A DNA stretch of 41,343 nucleotides from assembly GCA_947589125.1 (NCBI GenBank), contig CANPZZ010000006.1, forward strand, positions 1 to 41,343. The letters are read 5' to 3'. The DNA is from an uncultured Lachnospiraceae bacterium (GTDB taxonomy: Bacteria > Bacillota > Clostridia > Lachnospirales > Lachnospiraceae). Both the position numbers and the translations under genes were made by a program. Below the pieces are notes generated by a model. It was not told where the DNA came from. It did no database searches and was given only the letters and a program-made list of their open reading frames with translations. Shown piece by piece: positions 8,040-15,672 of this stretch (its first letter is position 1; every line of letters begins with the position of its first letter).

Positions 8040-9320
8040 ATGGGAATCATCAAAGCTGTAGCATCTGCGGTAGGCGGGGCGCTGGCGGATCAGTGGCTGG
8101 AAGTCATTGAGGCTGACAATATGAGCGACCAGACCGTATTCACCAGAGGGGTGGCGGTACGGAAGGGGCAGAACACGAAGGGCACGGACAACACAGTTTC
8201 CAACGGTTCCGTGATCCATGTGTATCCGAACCAGTTCATGATGCTGGTGGACGGCGGCAAGGTCGTGGATTATACAGCGGAAGAGGGATATTATACCGTG
8301 AACAATTCTTCCCTGCCGTCTCTGTTCAACGGCCAGTTCGGCGACACGTTAAAGGAATCCTTCAGCCGTATCAAATACGGCGGCGTGACGCCCACCTCAC
8401 AGAAGGTATATTATGTTAACCTGCAGGAAATCAAGGGGATCAAGTTCGGCACCCGCAATCCGATCAACTATTTCGATACATTTTATAATTCTGAACTGTT
8501 TCTGAGGGCTCACGGCACCTACTCCATCAAGATCACGGATCCGCTTCTGTTCTACGCGGAGGTGATCCCGAAGAATGACGACCGGGTGGAGATCAGCGAG
8601 ATCAACGAGCAGTATCTGGATGAGTTCCTGGAAGCGCTGCAGTCGTCGATCAACCAGATGTCGGCGGACGGCACCCGTATTTCCTTCGTATCTTCCAAGG
8701 CCCGCGAGCTGGGCAAATACATGGCCGACACGCTGGATGATGAATGGAAGAAGATGCGCGGCATGGAGATCCAGTCGGTGGGTCTGGCCAGCGTTTCCTA
8801 CGACGAAGAGTCCCAGAAGCTCATCAATATGCGCAATCAGGGCGCGATGCTTTCCGATCCGTCGGTGCGTGAAGGCTATGTCCAGGGCGCTGTGGCCCGC
8901 GGTATGGAAGCGGCAGGCTCCAACGCGAACGGCGCCATGGCCGGATTTATGGGCATGGGTATGGGCATGAACGCAGGCGGCGGCTTCATGGGCGCGGCGT
9001 CCGCTTCCAATATGCAGCAGATGCAGATGCAGCAGAACGCGCAGCCGGTGATGCGTCCGGCAGGCCAGGCGGCCGGAGCGGCGGGCAGCTGGACCTGTTC
9101 CTGCGGCGCGGTAAACACCGGCAAATTCTGCAGCGAGTGCGGCAAGCCGGCCCCGGCTCCCGCGGGTACATGGACCTGCTCCTGCGGCGCGGTGAATACC
9201 GGCAAGTTCTGCAGCGAGTGCGGCAAACCGGCCCCGGCTCCCTCCGGAGAGTGGACCTGTTCCTGCGGCGCGGTGAACACCGGCAAGTTCTGCAGTGAGT
9301 GCGGCAAGCCGAGACAGTAA
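8040..9320 (+). CDS. SPFH-domain protein with three C-terminal zinc ribbons (YdjI-like)
   Basis: This 426-residue cytoplasmic protein has no membrane segment. Residues about 30-280 form the SPFH/Band-7-like domain of the YdjI ('virion core protein') group. A Gly/Met/Gln-rich low-complexity linker follows (about 295-350), then three nearly identical 27-residue zinc ribbons, each with CxC...CxxC (CSCGAVNTGKFCSECGK). B. subtilis YdjI is known to be recruited to the membrane by YdjG-YdjH together with PspA. Here YdjG-like and YdjH-like genes follow directly, but no pspA is in the window. The family normally has one or two ribbons, so three near-identical copies look like a recent expansion. Promoter at 7962-7990; a strong ribosome site precedes the ATG. 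Confidence 0.88.
   Translation: MGIIKAVASAVGGALADQWLEVIEADNMSDQTVFTRGVAVRKGQNTKGTDNTVSNGSVIHVYPNQFMMLVDGGKVVDYTAEEGYYTVNNSSLPSLFNGQFGDTLKESFSRIKYGGVTPTSQKVYYVNLQEIKGIKFGTRNPINYFDTFYNSELFLRAHGTYSIKITDPLLFYAEVIPKNDDRVEISEINEQYLDEFLEALQSSINQMSADGTRISFVSSKARELGKYMADTLDDEWKKMRGMEIQSVGLASVSYDEESQKLINMRNQGAMLSDPSVREGYVQGAVARGMEAAGSNANGAMAGFMGMGMGMNAGGGFMGAASASNMQQMQMQQNAQPVMRPAGQAAGAAGSWTCSCGAVNTGKFCSECGKPAPAPAGTWTCSCGAVNTGKFCSECGKPAPAPSGEWTCSCGAVNTGKFCSECGKPRQ
9090..9320 (+). repeat. 81-bp tandem repeat encoding zinc ribbons (2.85 copies)
   Basis: Units start at the Trp codons at 9090, 9171 and 9252. Each encodes W-T-C-S-C-G-A-V-N-T-G-K-F-C-S-E-C-G-K-P, followed by a short Ala/Pro linker. DNA differences between units are few and mostly silent, which points to recent duplication or gene conversion with selection on the protein. 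The number of units may vary between strains. Confidence 0.9.
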
Positions 9321-9346
9321 CAGGGCGGCCTGCCAGGAGAACTATT

Positions 9347-10474
9347 ATGGCGACAATAACATTCAAATGTCCTAATTGCGGAGGCGGGCTCCAGTTTGAT
9401 CCCGCCTCTCAGAAGTATAAATGTGAATACTGCCTGTCGTCTTTCACGCAGGAAGAACTGGAGCAGCTGCAGGCAGCCGAGGCGGGAGACCAGAATGTGC
9501 AGGAAGCCGGCGGTCAGGCGGGCACCGGAAGTACACCGGGCCGCGGACAGGGGAACGGCTCCGGCATGGCAGATTCAGGCCGCGGAAAAGGCGGCGCTCA
9601 GGCTGTTATTTACACCTGCCCCAGCTGCGGCGCGGAGATCGTGACCGATGAGACTACGGCGGCCACCTTCTGTTTCTACTGCCACAATCCGGTGGTTCTG
9701 CAGGGACGGCTGGACGGCGCCTACGAGCCGGATTATGTCGTGCCGTTCGCGATCGATAAGGCGAAGGCCAGGGAGATCTTCCTGGGGTGGCTGAAGAAGA
9801 AGAAATTCGTCCCGAAGTCCTTCTATTCGGAAGAACAGATCGAGAAGATGACGGGAGTTTATTTCCCGTACTGGACATATAGCTGCAGGGCGGAAGGCCA
9901 TCTGGAAGCAGAGGGCACGAAAGCGTCCCGCACCTGGGTCCAGGGTTCTACCAGATATACGGAGAACCAGCGCTATGGAATCGTGCGCGACGGCGAGATG
10001 AATGTGGAACATGTCACCCGCAACGCGCTTAAGAAAGCGGACCGGAAGCTGGTGGAGGGCGTCATGCCATTTGAGATGAAGGACATGAAGCCGTTTTCCA
10101 TGGGATATCTGTCCGGCTTCATGGCGGAGAAACGAGATATCGAGCACGGCGAGTTCGATCAGCAGGTGGAGGAGGAGGTCCGCAACTATGCCTCTTCCAA
10201 TCTGATGGCCAGCGTAAGCGATTATTCGAATGTCCAGACGCAGGTCCGGCATGTGGATCTGAAGGACGCCCGCTGGAATTACACGCTGATGCCGGTGTGG
10301 ACGCTGACCTATAAGGACAGCGCAAGCGGACAGATCTATTATTTCGCGTGCAACGGCCAGACCGGCAAGGTATGCGGGAAACTGCCCATCGATAAGGTGA
10401 AGCTGGGGATCTTTTTCGCGGAGATCTTCGCGCCGCTGTTCGCGTTGCTGATGCTCGTGGGGTATTTTCTATGA
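9347..10474 (+). CDS. Zinc-ribbon membrane protein (YdjG-like, TFIIB-type zinc finger)
   Basis: This is a 375-residue protein. ATG 9347 is chosen because CAGGAGA lies 7 bases upstream; an in-frame ATG at 9299 inside the previous gene has no ribosome site. Two zinc ribbons are visible, C8/C11-C26/C29 and C91/C94-C109/C112, separated by a Gly-rich linker (about 45-85). A conserved middle part follows, with PYWTYSCRAEG, and a single C-terminal membrane helix ends at the last residue. This is the layout of B. subtilis YdjG, which pairs with YdjH to anchor SPFH and PspA proteins at the membrane. It lies 26 bases after the SPFH gene and overlaps the TPM gene by 4 bases. Confidence 0.82.
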   Translation: MATITFKCPNCGGGLQFDPASQKYKCEYCLSSFTQEELEQLQAAEAGDQNVQEAGGQAGTGSTPGRGQGNGSGMADSGRGKGGAQAVIYTCPSCGAEIVTDETTAATFCFYCHNPVVLQGRLDGAYEPDYVVPFAIDKAKAREIFLGWLKKKKFVPKSFYSEEQIEKMTGVYFPYWTYSCRAEGHLEAEGTKASRTWVQGSTRYTENQRYGIVRDGEMNVEHVTRNALKKADRKLVEGVMPFEMKDMKPFSMGYLSGFMAEKRDIEHGEFDQQVEEEVRNYASSNLMASVSDYSNVQTQVRHVDLKDARWNYTLMPVWTLTYKDSASGQIYYFACNGQTGKVCGKLPIDKVKLGIFFAEIFAPLFALLMLVGYFL

Positions 10475-11454
10475 AAAGTGTGAGAAAAACAGGATTCTAT
10501 GAGAAATGGGCTGGCGCGGCGCGCACATGTATGGTAAAATGGTGCGTCGCGGCACTGCTGTGCCTGGCGATGGCCGTGCTGCCGGGAGTGATTCTGCAGG
10601 GGGCGGTTATCTGTGGGACTGCCAGCGCTTTGGAGAGCGCCGGGAATCTGTTCGGCGTCATCGACGCCTGGGCGGATGAGACCCGCGTCTTTGACGGCGC
10701 CGGACTTTTCAGCCAGAGTGAGATCGAGGCGTTGGAGGAAGTGATCGCCGAGACCCGCGACGCGGCCGGTTTCGACGCGGCGGTGATGACGACGGACGAC
10801 GCGGAGGGCAAGAGCGCCCGGATGTACGCGGCGGACCGCTATGATGAACTGGGACTTGGCGAGGGATCGGATCACAGCGGCGTCATGTATCTGATCGATA
10901 TGGATAACCGGGAGATCTATCTGCTGATGACCGGGAAGGCGATCCGGATCCTGACGGACGACCGTATCGACGCGGTTCTGGATGCGGCCTATGAAGAGGT
11001 CGCGGACGGCAATTATGCCGCCAGCGCCGAAACGGCCCTTGAAAATGTGGTCTATTACGCGAAGAAAGGCGTTGTTTCCGGCCAGTATAATTATGACGAG
11101 GAAACCGGCAGGATCAGCGTTTACCGTTCGATCAGCGTGATCGAGTTTCTGATTGCGGTTATTATAGCCGCGGCGGTAGCCGGCGGGGCGGTGATGGCGG
11201 TGAAGCGCGAGTACAATATGGAAGTGACGCCGTCCCAGCTTGCCAATTATAATATGGCCTATCGGAATTCCAGCGATTTCCGGGTGGCGAACCATGCGGA
11301 TCATCTGCTGGGAACGTTCGTGACGACCATGCTGATCGCCAATGCGGTGTCGAATGCGGGTCATGGCGGTCACTCCGGCGGTTCTTCCGGCCGCAGCACC
11401 ACATTCCATGGAAGCAGCGGAAGAAGTCATGGCGGCGGCGGACGGAAGTTCTAG
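10471..11454 (+). CDS. TPM-domain membrane protein (YdjH/YgcG-like)
   Basis: This is a 327-residue protein with an N-terminal hydrophobic segment (about 22-48; signal peptide or anchor). An extracytoplasmic TPM domain (about 67-200) begins VFDGAGLFSQSEIEALE, and a membrane helix lies at about 222-242 (IEFLIAVIIAAAVAGGAVMAV). The cytoplasmic tail ends in a Gly/Ser/His-rich stretch (GGHSGGSSGRS...GGGGRKF), as in YgcG-type proteins. TPM domains are found in photosystem-repair and putative phosphatase proteins; activity here is unknown. ATG overlaps the preceding stop (ATGA). With the two upstream genes it forms a ydjI-ydjG-ydjH-like operon. The heptose gene hddC begins only 18 bases after its stop. 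Confidence 0.85.
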   Translation: MKSVRKTGFYEKWAGAARTCMVKWCVAALLCLAMAVLPGVILQGAVICGTASALESAGNLFGVIDAWADETRVFDGAGLFSQSEIEALEEVIAETRDAAGFDAAVMTTDDAEGKSARMYAADRYDELGLGEGSDHSGVMYLIDMDNREIYLLMTGKAIRILTDDRIDAVLDAAYEEVADGNYAASAETALENVVYYAKKGVVSGQYNYDEETGRISVYRSISVIEFLIAVIIAAAVAGGAVMAVKREYNMEVTPSQLANYNMAYRNSSDFRVANHADHLLGTFVTTMLIANAVSNAGHGGHSGGSSGRSTTFHGSSGRSHGGGGRKF

Positions 11455-11472
11455 GATGAAGGAGAAACACAT

Positions 11473-12174
11473 ATGCAGGCAATACTTCTGGCAGGCGGTC
11501 TTGGAACCCGCCTGCAGAGCGTGGTCAGCGACCGGCCGAAGCCGATGGCACTGATTCAGGACAGACCGTTTATGGAATATGTGATCCGGGAGCTGAAGGC
11601 CAACGGCATCGACGATATCATTTTTGCCGTAGGGTACAAGGGCTCTATGGTGGAGGATTATTTTGGGGACGGTTCCGTGTTCGGGATCCGCGCGTCCTAC
11701 GCTTATGAGGAGACGCTTCTGGGTACAGCCGGAGCGATTAAGAACGCGGCCCGCCATATGACCGGCGATGAGGCGTTTGTGCTGAACGCGGATACTTTTT
11801 ACCTGATCGACTATGGACGGCTGGTTGACATAAAGAAAGAAAAAAGGCTGGACATGGCGCTGGTCCTGCGGCAGGTTCCGGATATCAGCCGCTACGGCGA
11901 GGCGACCCTTACGGACGGGATCCTGACAGGCTTTAACGAGAAGAGCAGCGAGGCGCGTCCGGGAACCATCAACGGCGGTATCTATCTGCTGAGCCGGGAG
12001 CTGATCGGACAGATTCCGGAGGGAAAGGTGTCCCTGGAAAATGACATGATCCCGCGGTGGCTGGCGGAAGGCCGGCGGATCGGCGGGTTCGTCAACGAAG
12101 GATATTTTATCGATATCGGAATTCCGCAGGATTATTTCCGGTTTATCGATGATGTGACGGAAGGAAGGATCTGA
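11473..12174 (+). CDS. hddC: D-glycero-alpha-D-manno-heptose 1-phosphate guanylyltransferase
   Basis: This 233-residue nucleotidyltransferase transfers GMP from GTP to heptose 1-phosphate, giving GDP-D-glycero-alpha-D-manno-heptose. It has the sugar-nucleotide signature LLAGGLGTRL (5-14), the RPKPM loop (21-25), and metal-binding D107 in LNADTFY. The length suits the small HddC group. AAGGAG lies 8 bases before the ATG. The three following genes supply the rest of the pathway, which makes this assignment much firmer than sequence style alone. Nucleotide specificity (GTP rather than CTP or ATP) is inferred from the HddA/HddC context. Confidence 0.85.
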   Translation: MQAILLAGGLGTRLQSVVSDRPKPMALIQDRPFMEYVIRELKANGIDDIIFAVGYKGSMVEDYFGDGSVFGIRASYAYEETLLGTAGAIKNAARHMTGDEAFVLNADTFYLIDYGRLVDIKKEKRLDMALVLRQVPDISRYGEATLTDGILTGFNEKSSEARPGTINGGIYLLSRELIGQIPEGKVSLENDMIPRWLAEGRRIGGFVNEGYFIDIGIPQDYFRFIDDVTEGRI

Positions 12175-12186
12175 AAGGAGTCACCC

Positions 12187-13257
12187 ATGGTAATCAGAGG
12201 CAGGGCCCCGCTGCGCGTCAGCTTCGGCGGCGGCGGTACCGATGTGGCGCCCTTTTGCGAGGAGCAGGGCGGCGTGGTCATCGGCAGCACCATTAACAAA
12301 TACGCCTACTGCTCCATCGTCCCCCGCGGCGACGAGCAGATCATCGTCCACTCCCTGGACTTTGATATGACGGTCAAATATAACACCCGCGAGAACTACG
12401 TCTATGACGGACGTCTGGATCTGGTGACGGCGGCGCTGAAAGCCATGGATATCAAGCAGGGCTGCGAGGTCTATCTCCAGTGCGACGCGCCTCCGGGCTC
12501 CGGCCTGGGCACGTCCTCCACGGTCATGGTGGCGCTTCTGTCGGCTATGGGCCGGTGGAAGGGCATCGAGATGGATTCTTACGCGCTGGCGGATCTGGCG
12601 TACCAGGTGGAGCGGGAGGACCTGGGCATCGAGGGCGGTTATCAGGACCAGTATATGTCTACCTTCGGCGGATTCAATTTCATTGAATTCCACGGCCGGA
12701 ACAATGTAGTGGTGAATCCTCTGCGCATCCGCAAGGATATTTACCATGAACTGCAGTACAATCTGTTGCTGTGTTATACCGGCGGAATTCATGTTTCCGC
12801 CAATATCATAAAGGACCAGGTCAGCAATTACGCGAAGAAGGACGCCTTCGACGCCATGTGCGAGGTGAAGGCGCTGGCCTACGCGATGAAGGATGAGCTT
12901 CTGAAGGGGAATCTGAACAGCTTCGGAAGGCTCCTGGACTACAGCTGGCAGAGCAAGAAACGCATGAGCAGCCGGATCTCCAACCCGCAGATCGACACGC
13001 TTTACGACGAGGCTGTTAAGGCCGGAGCGCTGGGCGGCAAGATCCTGGGCGCAGGCGGCGGCGGGTATCTGCTGATGTACTGCCCCTATAATGTGCGCCA
13101 TAAGGTGGCGGAGCGGCTGGAGGCGGCCGGCGGTCAGCTGACCGACTGGGTCTTTGAACTGCGGGGCGCCCAGGCCTGGACTGTGGATGAGGACCGGTGG
13201 AATTACGATCGGGTCCGGGTACAGACGGCCAACGGGGAGTACGAATTCCCGGTGTGA
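12187..13257 (+). CDS. hddA: D-glycero-alpha-D-manno-heptose 7-phosphate kinase
   Basis: This 356-residue GHMP-family kinase phosphorylates C1 of heptose 7-phosphate using ATP, giving the 1,7-bisphosphate with alpha configuration. The N-terminus RGRAPLRVSFGGGGTDV, the ATP-binding APPGSGLGTSS motif (101-111) and the C-terminal LGAGGGGYLL motif (about 287-296) are all present. GAAAGGAG precedes the ATG, and the gene lies 12 bases after hddC. HddA is the step that commits the pathway to GDP-linked rather than ADP-linked heptose, which uses HldE. Confidence 0.9.
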   Translation: MVIRGRAPLRVSFGGGGTDVAPFCEEQGGVVIGSTINKYAYCSIVPRGDEQIIVHSLDFDMTVKYNTRENYVYDGRLDLVTAALKAMDIKQGCEVYLQCDAPPGSGLGTSSTVMVALLSAMGRWKGIEMDSYALADLAYQVEREDLGIEGGYQDQYMSTFGGFNFIEFHGRNNVVVNPLRIRKDIYHELQYNLLLCYTGGIHVSANIIKDQVSNYAKKDAFDAMCEVKALAYAMKDELLKGNLNSFGRLLDYSWQSKKRMSSRISNPQIDTLYDEAVKAGALGGKILGAGGGGYLLMYCPYNVRHKVAERLEAAGGQLTDWVFELRGAQAWTVDEDRWNYDRVRVQTANGEYEFPV

Positions 13258-13359
13258 CCGGGATGGAACGGCCGCCGCAGGTATTGAAGATTCCATGGCA
13301 AAAGGCTCTCGGTCCGGCTGCAAACGGAATAGAGCAGGAAACAGAAGGAACAAGATCGC

Positions 13360-13971
13360 ATGACTGAAAACCCAGGCAAAGTGGTATTTTTAGACAGAGA
13401 CGGAACCATCAACGAAGAGGTTCACTATCTTTACAAACCGGAAGATCTGCGTCTCCTTCCCGGGGTGCCGGAGGCGATCCGGATGCTTAAGGAAGAGGGA
13501 TTTGCGCTGATCGTGATCACGAACCAGGCGGGGGTGGCCAGAGGCTACTACACCTGCCGGGACGTGGAGACGCTTCACGGATATCTGAACGAACAACTGA
13601 AAAAAGAGGGCGGCTTCATCGACGCGTTCTACTATTGCCCGCATCATCCGGTCCACGGCATCGGCGAATATAAAGTAGTCTGCCATTGCCGGAAACCGGA
13701 TACCGGGATGTTTGAGATGGCGGAACGGGAGTTTAAGGTGGACAAGGCCCATTCCTATATGATCGGGGATAAGGAACTGGATATTCAGGCCGGGCATAAT
13801 TACGGAGTGGAATCCATCCTTGTGGGCACCGGCTACGGAGCGGAGCTGAAGCGGGAGTCCGAGGAACAGGGACGGGAGCCATTTTACGATCATTACGCGG
13901 AGGATCTGAAGGCCGCGGCCCGGTATATCATAGAGAAAGAGGCAAAGAAAATACAGAAAGGACCGGTCTGA
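13360..13971 (+). CDS. gmhB: D-glycero-D-manno-heptose 1,7-bisphosphate 7-phosphatase
   Basis: This 203-residue HAD-superfamily (IIIA, histidinol-phosphatase-like) enzyme removes the C7 phosphate of heptose bisphosphate. DxD motif residues D12 and D14 lie in VVFLDRDGTIN, T/N in VITNQAGVARG, and the acidic motif in MIGDKELDIQAG. The structural zinc loop of GmhB is visible as CPHH...CHCRKP. The gene stands between hddA and gmhA, 102 bases after hddA. That gap shows no promoter or terminator. An AGAAGGAA ribosome site is present. Confidence 0.9.
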   Translation: MTENPGKVVFLDRDGTINEEVHYLYKPEDLRLLPGVPEAIRMLKEEGFALIVITNQAGVARGYYTCRDVETLHGYLNEQLKKEGGFIDAFYYCPHHPVHGIGEYKVVCHCRKPDTGMFEMAEREFKVDKAHSYMIGDKELDIQAGHNYGVESILVGTGYGAELKRESEEQGREPFYDHYAEDLKAAARYIIEKEAKKIQKGPV

Positions 13972-13972
13972 A

Positions 13973-14623
13973 GTGCCGGAAAACAACATGACTGAACAAA
14001 ATTATCTGGAACATCTGATTGAAAGATACCCGAAGCTTGCGTCCGTCAAGGACGATATCGCCCGGGTATATGAGATGATGAAGGACGCCTACGCGTCCGG
14101 CCACAAACTCCTGGTGGCCGGCAACGGCGGAAGCGCCGCGGATTCGGAGCATATCGCGGGAGAACTGATGAAAGGGTTTGTGAAGCCCCGGACCCTGCCG
14201 GAAGAGATGGCGAAGAAGCTGAAGGCTGTGGACGCCGAATGCGGCGCGTGTCTGGCGGAGAATCTGCAGGGTGCGCTGCCGTCTCTGGCGCTGACCGGCC
14301 AGCCGGGCCTGTCCACGGCGGTTTTAAACGACCTGGACGGCAAATTCGTCTATGCCCAGCTGCTGTATGGCTATGGGCAGGAAGGCGATGTGTTCCTGGC
14401 AATCACTACTTCCGGCAATTCGGAGAATATTTATATGGCCTGCGTGGCAGCAAAGGCGAAGGGACTCAAGGTCATCGCGCTGACCGGCAAGACCGGCGGC
14501 AAGGTGGCCCGTATCGCCGACGCGTCCATCATCGTGCCGGAACAGGAGACTTACAAGATCCAGGAACTGCATCTGCCGGTCTACCATGCGCTGTGCCTGA
14601 TGCTGGAGGAGCATTTTTTCTGA
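13973..14623 (+). CDS. gmhA: Sedoheptulose 7-phosphate isomerase
   Basis: This SIS-domain isomerase of about 216 residues converts sedoheptulose 7-phosphate to D-glycero-D-manno-heptose 7-phosphate, the first step of the heptose pathway. The phosphate-binding motif LVAGNGGSAADSEHIAGEL, the TTSGNSENI loop and the LTGKTGGK segment are typical, as is the active-site ETYKIQELHLPVYH stretch. The start is probably GTG 13973, directly after the gmhB stop and 11 bases from GAAAGGA. ATG 13988 is an alternative with poorer spacing. The four heptose genes run hddC-hddA-gmhB-gmhA. Confidence 0.93.
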   Translation: MPENNMTEQNYLEHLIERYPKLASVKDDIARVYEMMKDAYASGHKLLVAGNGGSAADSEHIAGELMKGFVKPRTLPEEMAKKLKAVDAECGACLAENLQGALPSLALTGQPGLSTAVLNDLDGKFVYAQLLYGYGQEGDVFLAITTSGNSENIYMACVAAKAKGLKVIALTGKTGGKVARIADASIIVPEQETYKIQELHLPVYHALCLMLEEHFF

Positions 14624-14804
14624 ATCGGACATCCGCGTGAAGCGGCTCGTGACCGACGGCAGCTTCCGCGGCAGACGGCAGAGGCTGCCAATAAGAGATA
14701 ACCGGTTAACGGTTTAGGTATGTTGCAGCCGGCGGTGCTGGTTGATGGAGACGCGCAGCGGAGGAACGATCGGCCGCGAATGCGGCATATATTGAGGAGA
14801 GATT

Positions 14805-15659
14805 ATGAATTTTCACGCTTTTGTGATATGTGCCTATGGCGATTCTCCATATCTGGAGTCCTGCGTCCGCTCCCTTCTGGGACAGACCATGGAGTCGGAT
14901 ATCATCTGCGCTACATCCACGCCCAGCGCCTATATCGACGGCATTATGGGCAGATACGGCATTCCGGTGGCAGTGCGCGACGGGAAGAGCGATATTCAGG
15001 ACGACTGGAATTTTGCGCTGGCCCAGGCGGACGCGGCGTTTGTGACCATCGCCCACCAGGATGATATGTATGCGCGGCATTATGTGGAGGAACTCTGGAA
15101 CGCTTATGAGAAATGGCCGGACATGACGCTTTTTATGACCGGCGCCGTGACGGTGCGGCACGCGGGAACAGCCGAAGCGGCCCGGAAAGCCGCCGGTGCT
15201 CCTTCCGAACCGCGCACCCCGGGCCGTCTGGTTCATTTCACCGGGAAGAATCTGGTAAAGTCGGTTCTGCGCCTTCCGCTCAGGCTCCACGCGCTGGCGG
15301 ACCGGGAGTGGGTGAAGATGGCGGCTCTTCGTTTCGGCAATCCCGTCATGTGCCCGTCCTGCGCCTATCGGAAGAATTATCTTCCCGATCCGGTCTTTCA
15401 TTCGGAATTCCGCTATGCGCTGGACTGGGACTGTCTGGTGGATCTGGCCCGGTGGCCGGGGCGTTTTGTCTGTGTGGAAAAGCCGCTTCTGATGTACCGG
15501 GTCCACGACGGCGCCGAGACTAAGGCCTGCATTGAAAACCATCTGCGGGAGACAGAGGAGAGGCAGATGTTTGGGCGCTTCTGGCCGGAGAAGGTGACGG
15601 CAGTGCTGATGTATTTTTATAAAAAGGCGTATGGGGAGTATGGGAAAGAGCAGTCTTGA
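14805..15659 (+). CDS. Family 2-like glycosyltransferase
   Basis: This 284-residue cytoplasmic protein has a GT-A-like start (FVICAYGDSPYLESCVRSLLGQ) and a probable metal/nucleotide-sugar site HQDDMY near residues 84-89. A later Asp-Trp-Asp segment (YALDWDCLVDLARW) and MYRVHDGAET, typical of GT2 acceptor-side regions, follow. It should transfer one sugar in the surface glycan, possibly the heptose because it directly follows the heptose genes (inference). A short Ala/Pro-rich insert lies at about 118-140. The 181-base gap before it holds inverted repeats (for example GGCAGC...GCTGCC) but no clear terminator. GAGGAGAG precedes the ATG. Confidence 0.8.
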   Translation: MNFHAFVICAYGDSPYLESCVRSLLGQTMESDIICATSTPSAYIDGIMGRYGIPVAVRDGKSDIQDDWNFALAQADAAFVTIAHQDDMYARHYVEELWNAYEKWPDMTLFMTGAVTVRHAGTAEAARKAAGAPSEPRTPGRLVHFTGKNLVKSVLRLPLRLHALADREWVKMAALRFGNPVMCPSCAYRKNYLPDPVFHSEFRYALDWDCLVDLARWPGRFVCVEKPLLMYRVHDGAETKACIENHLRETEERQMFGRFWPEKVTAVLMYFYKKAYGEYGKEQS

Positions 15660-15672
15660 GAGGAGAGTACCG

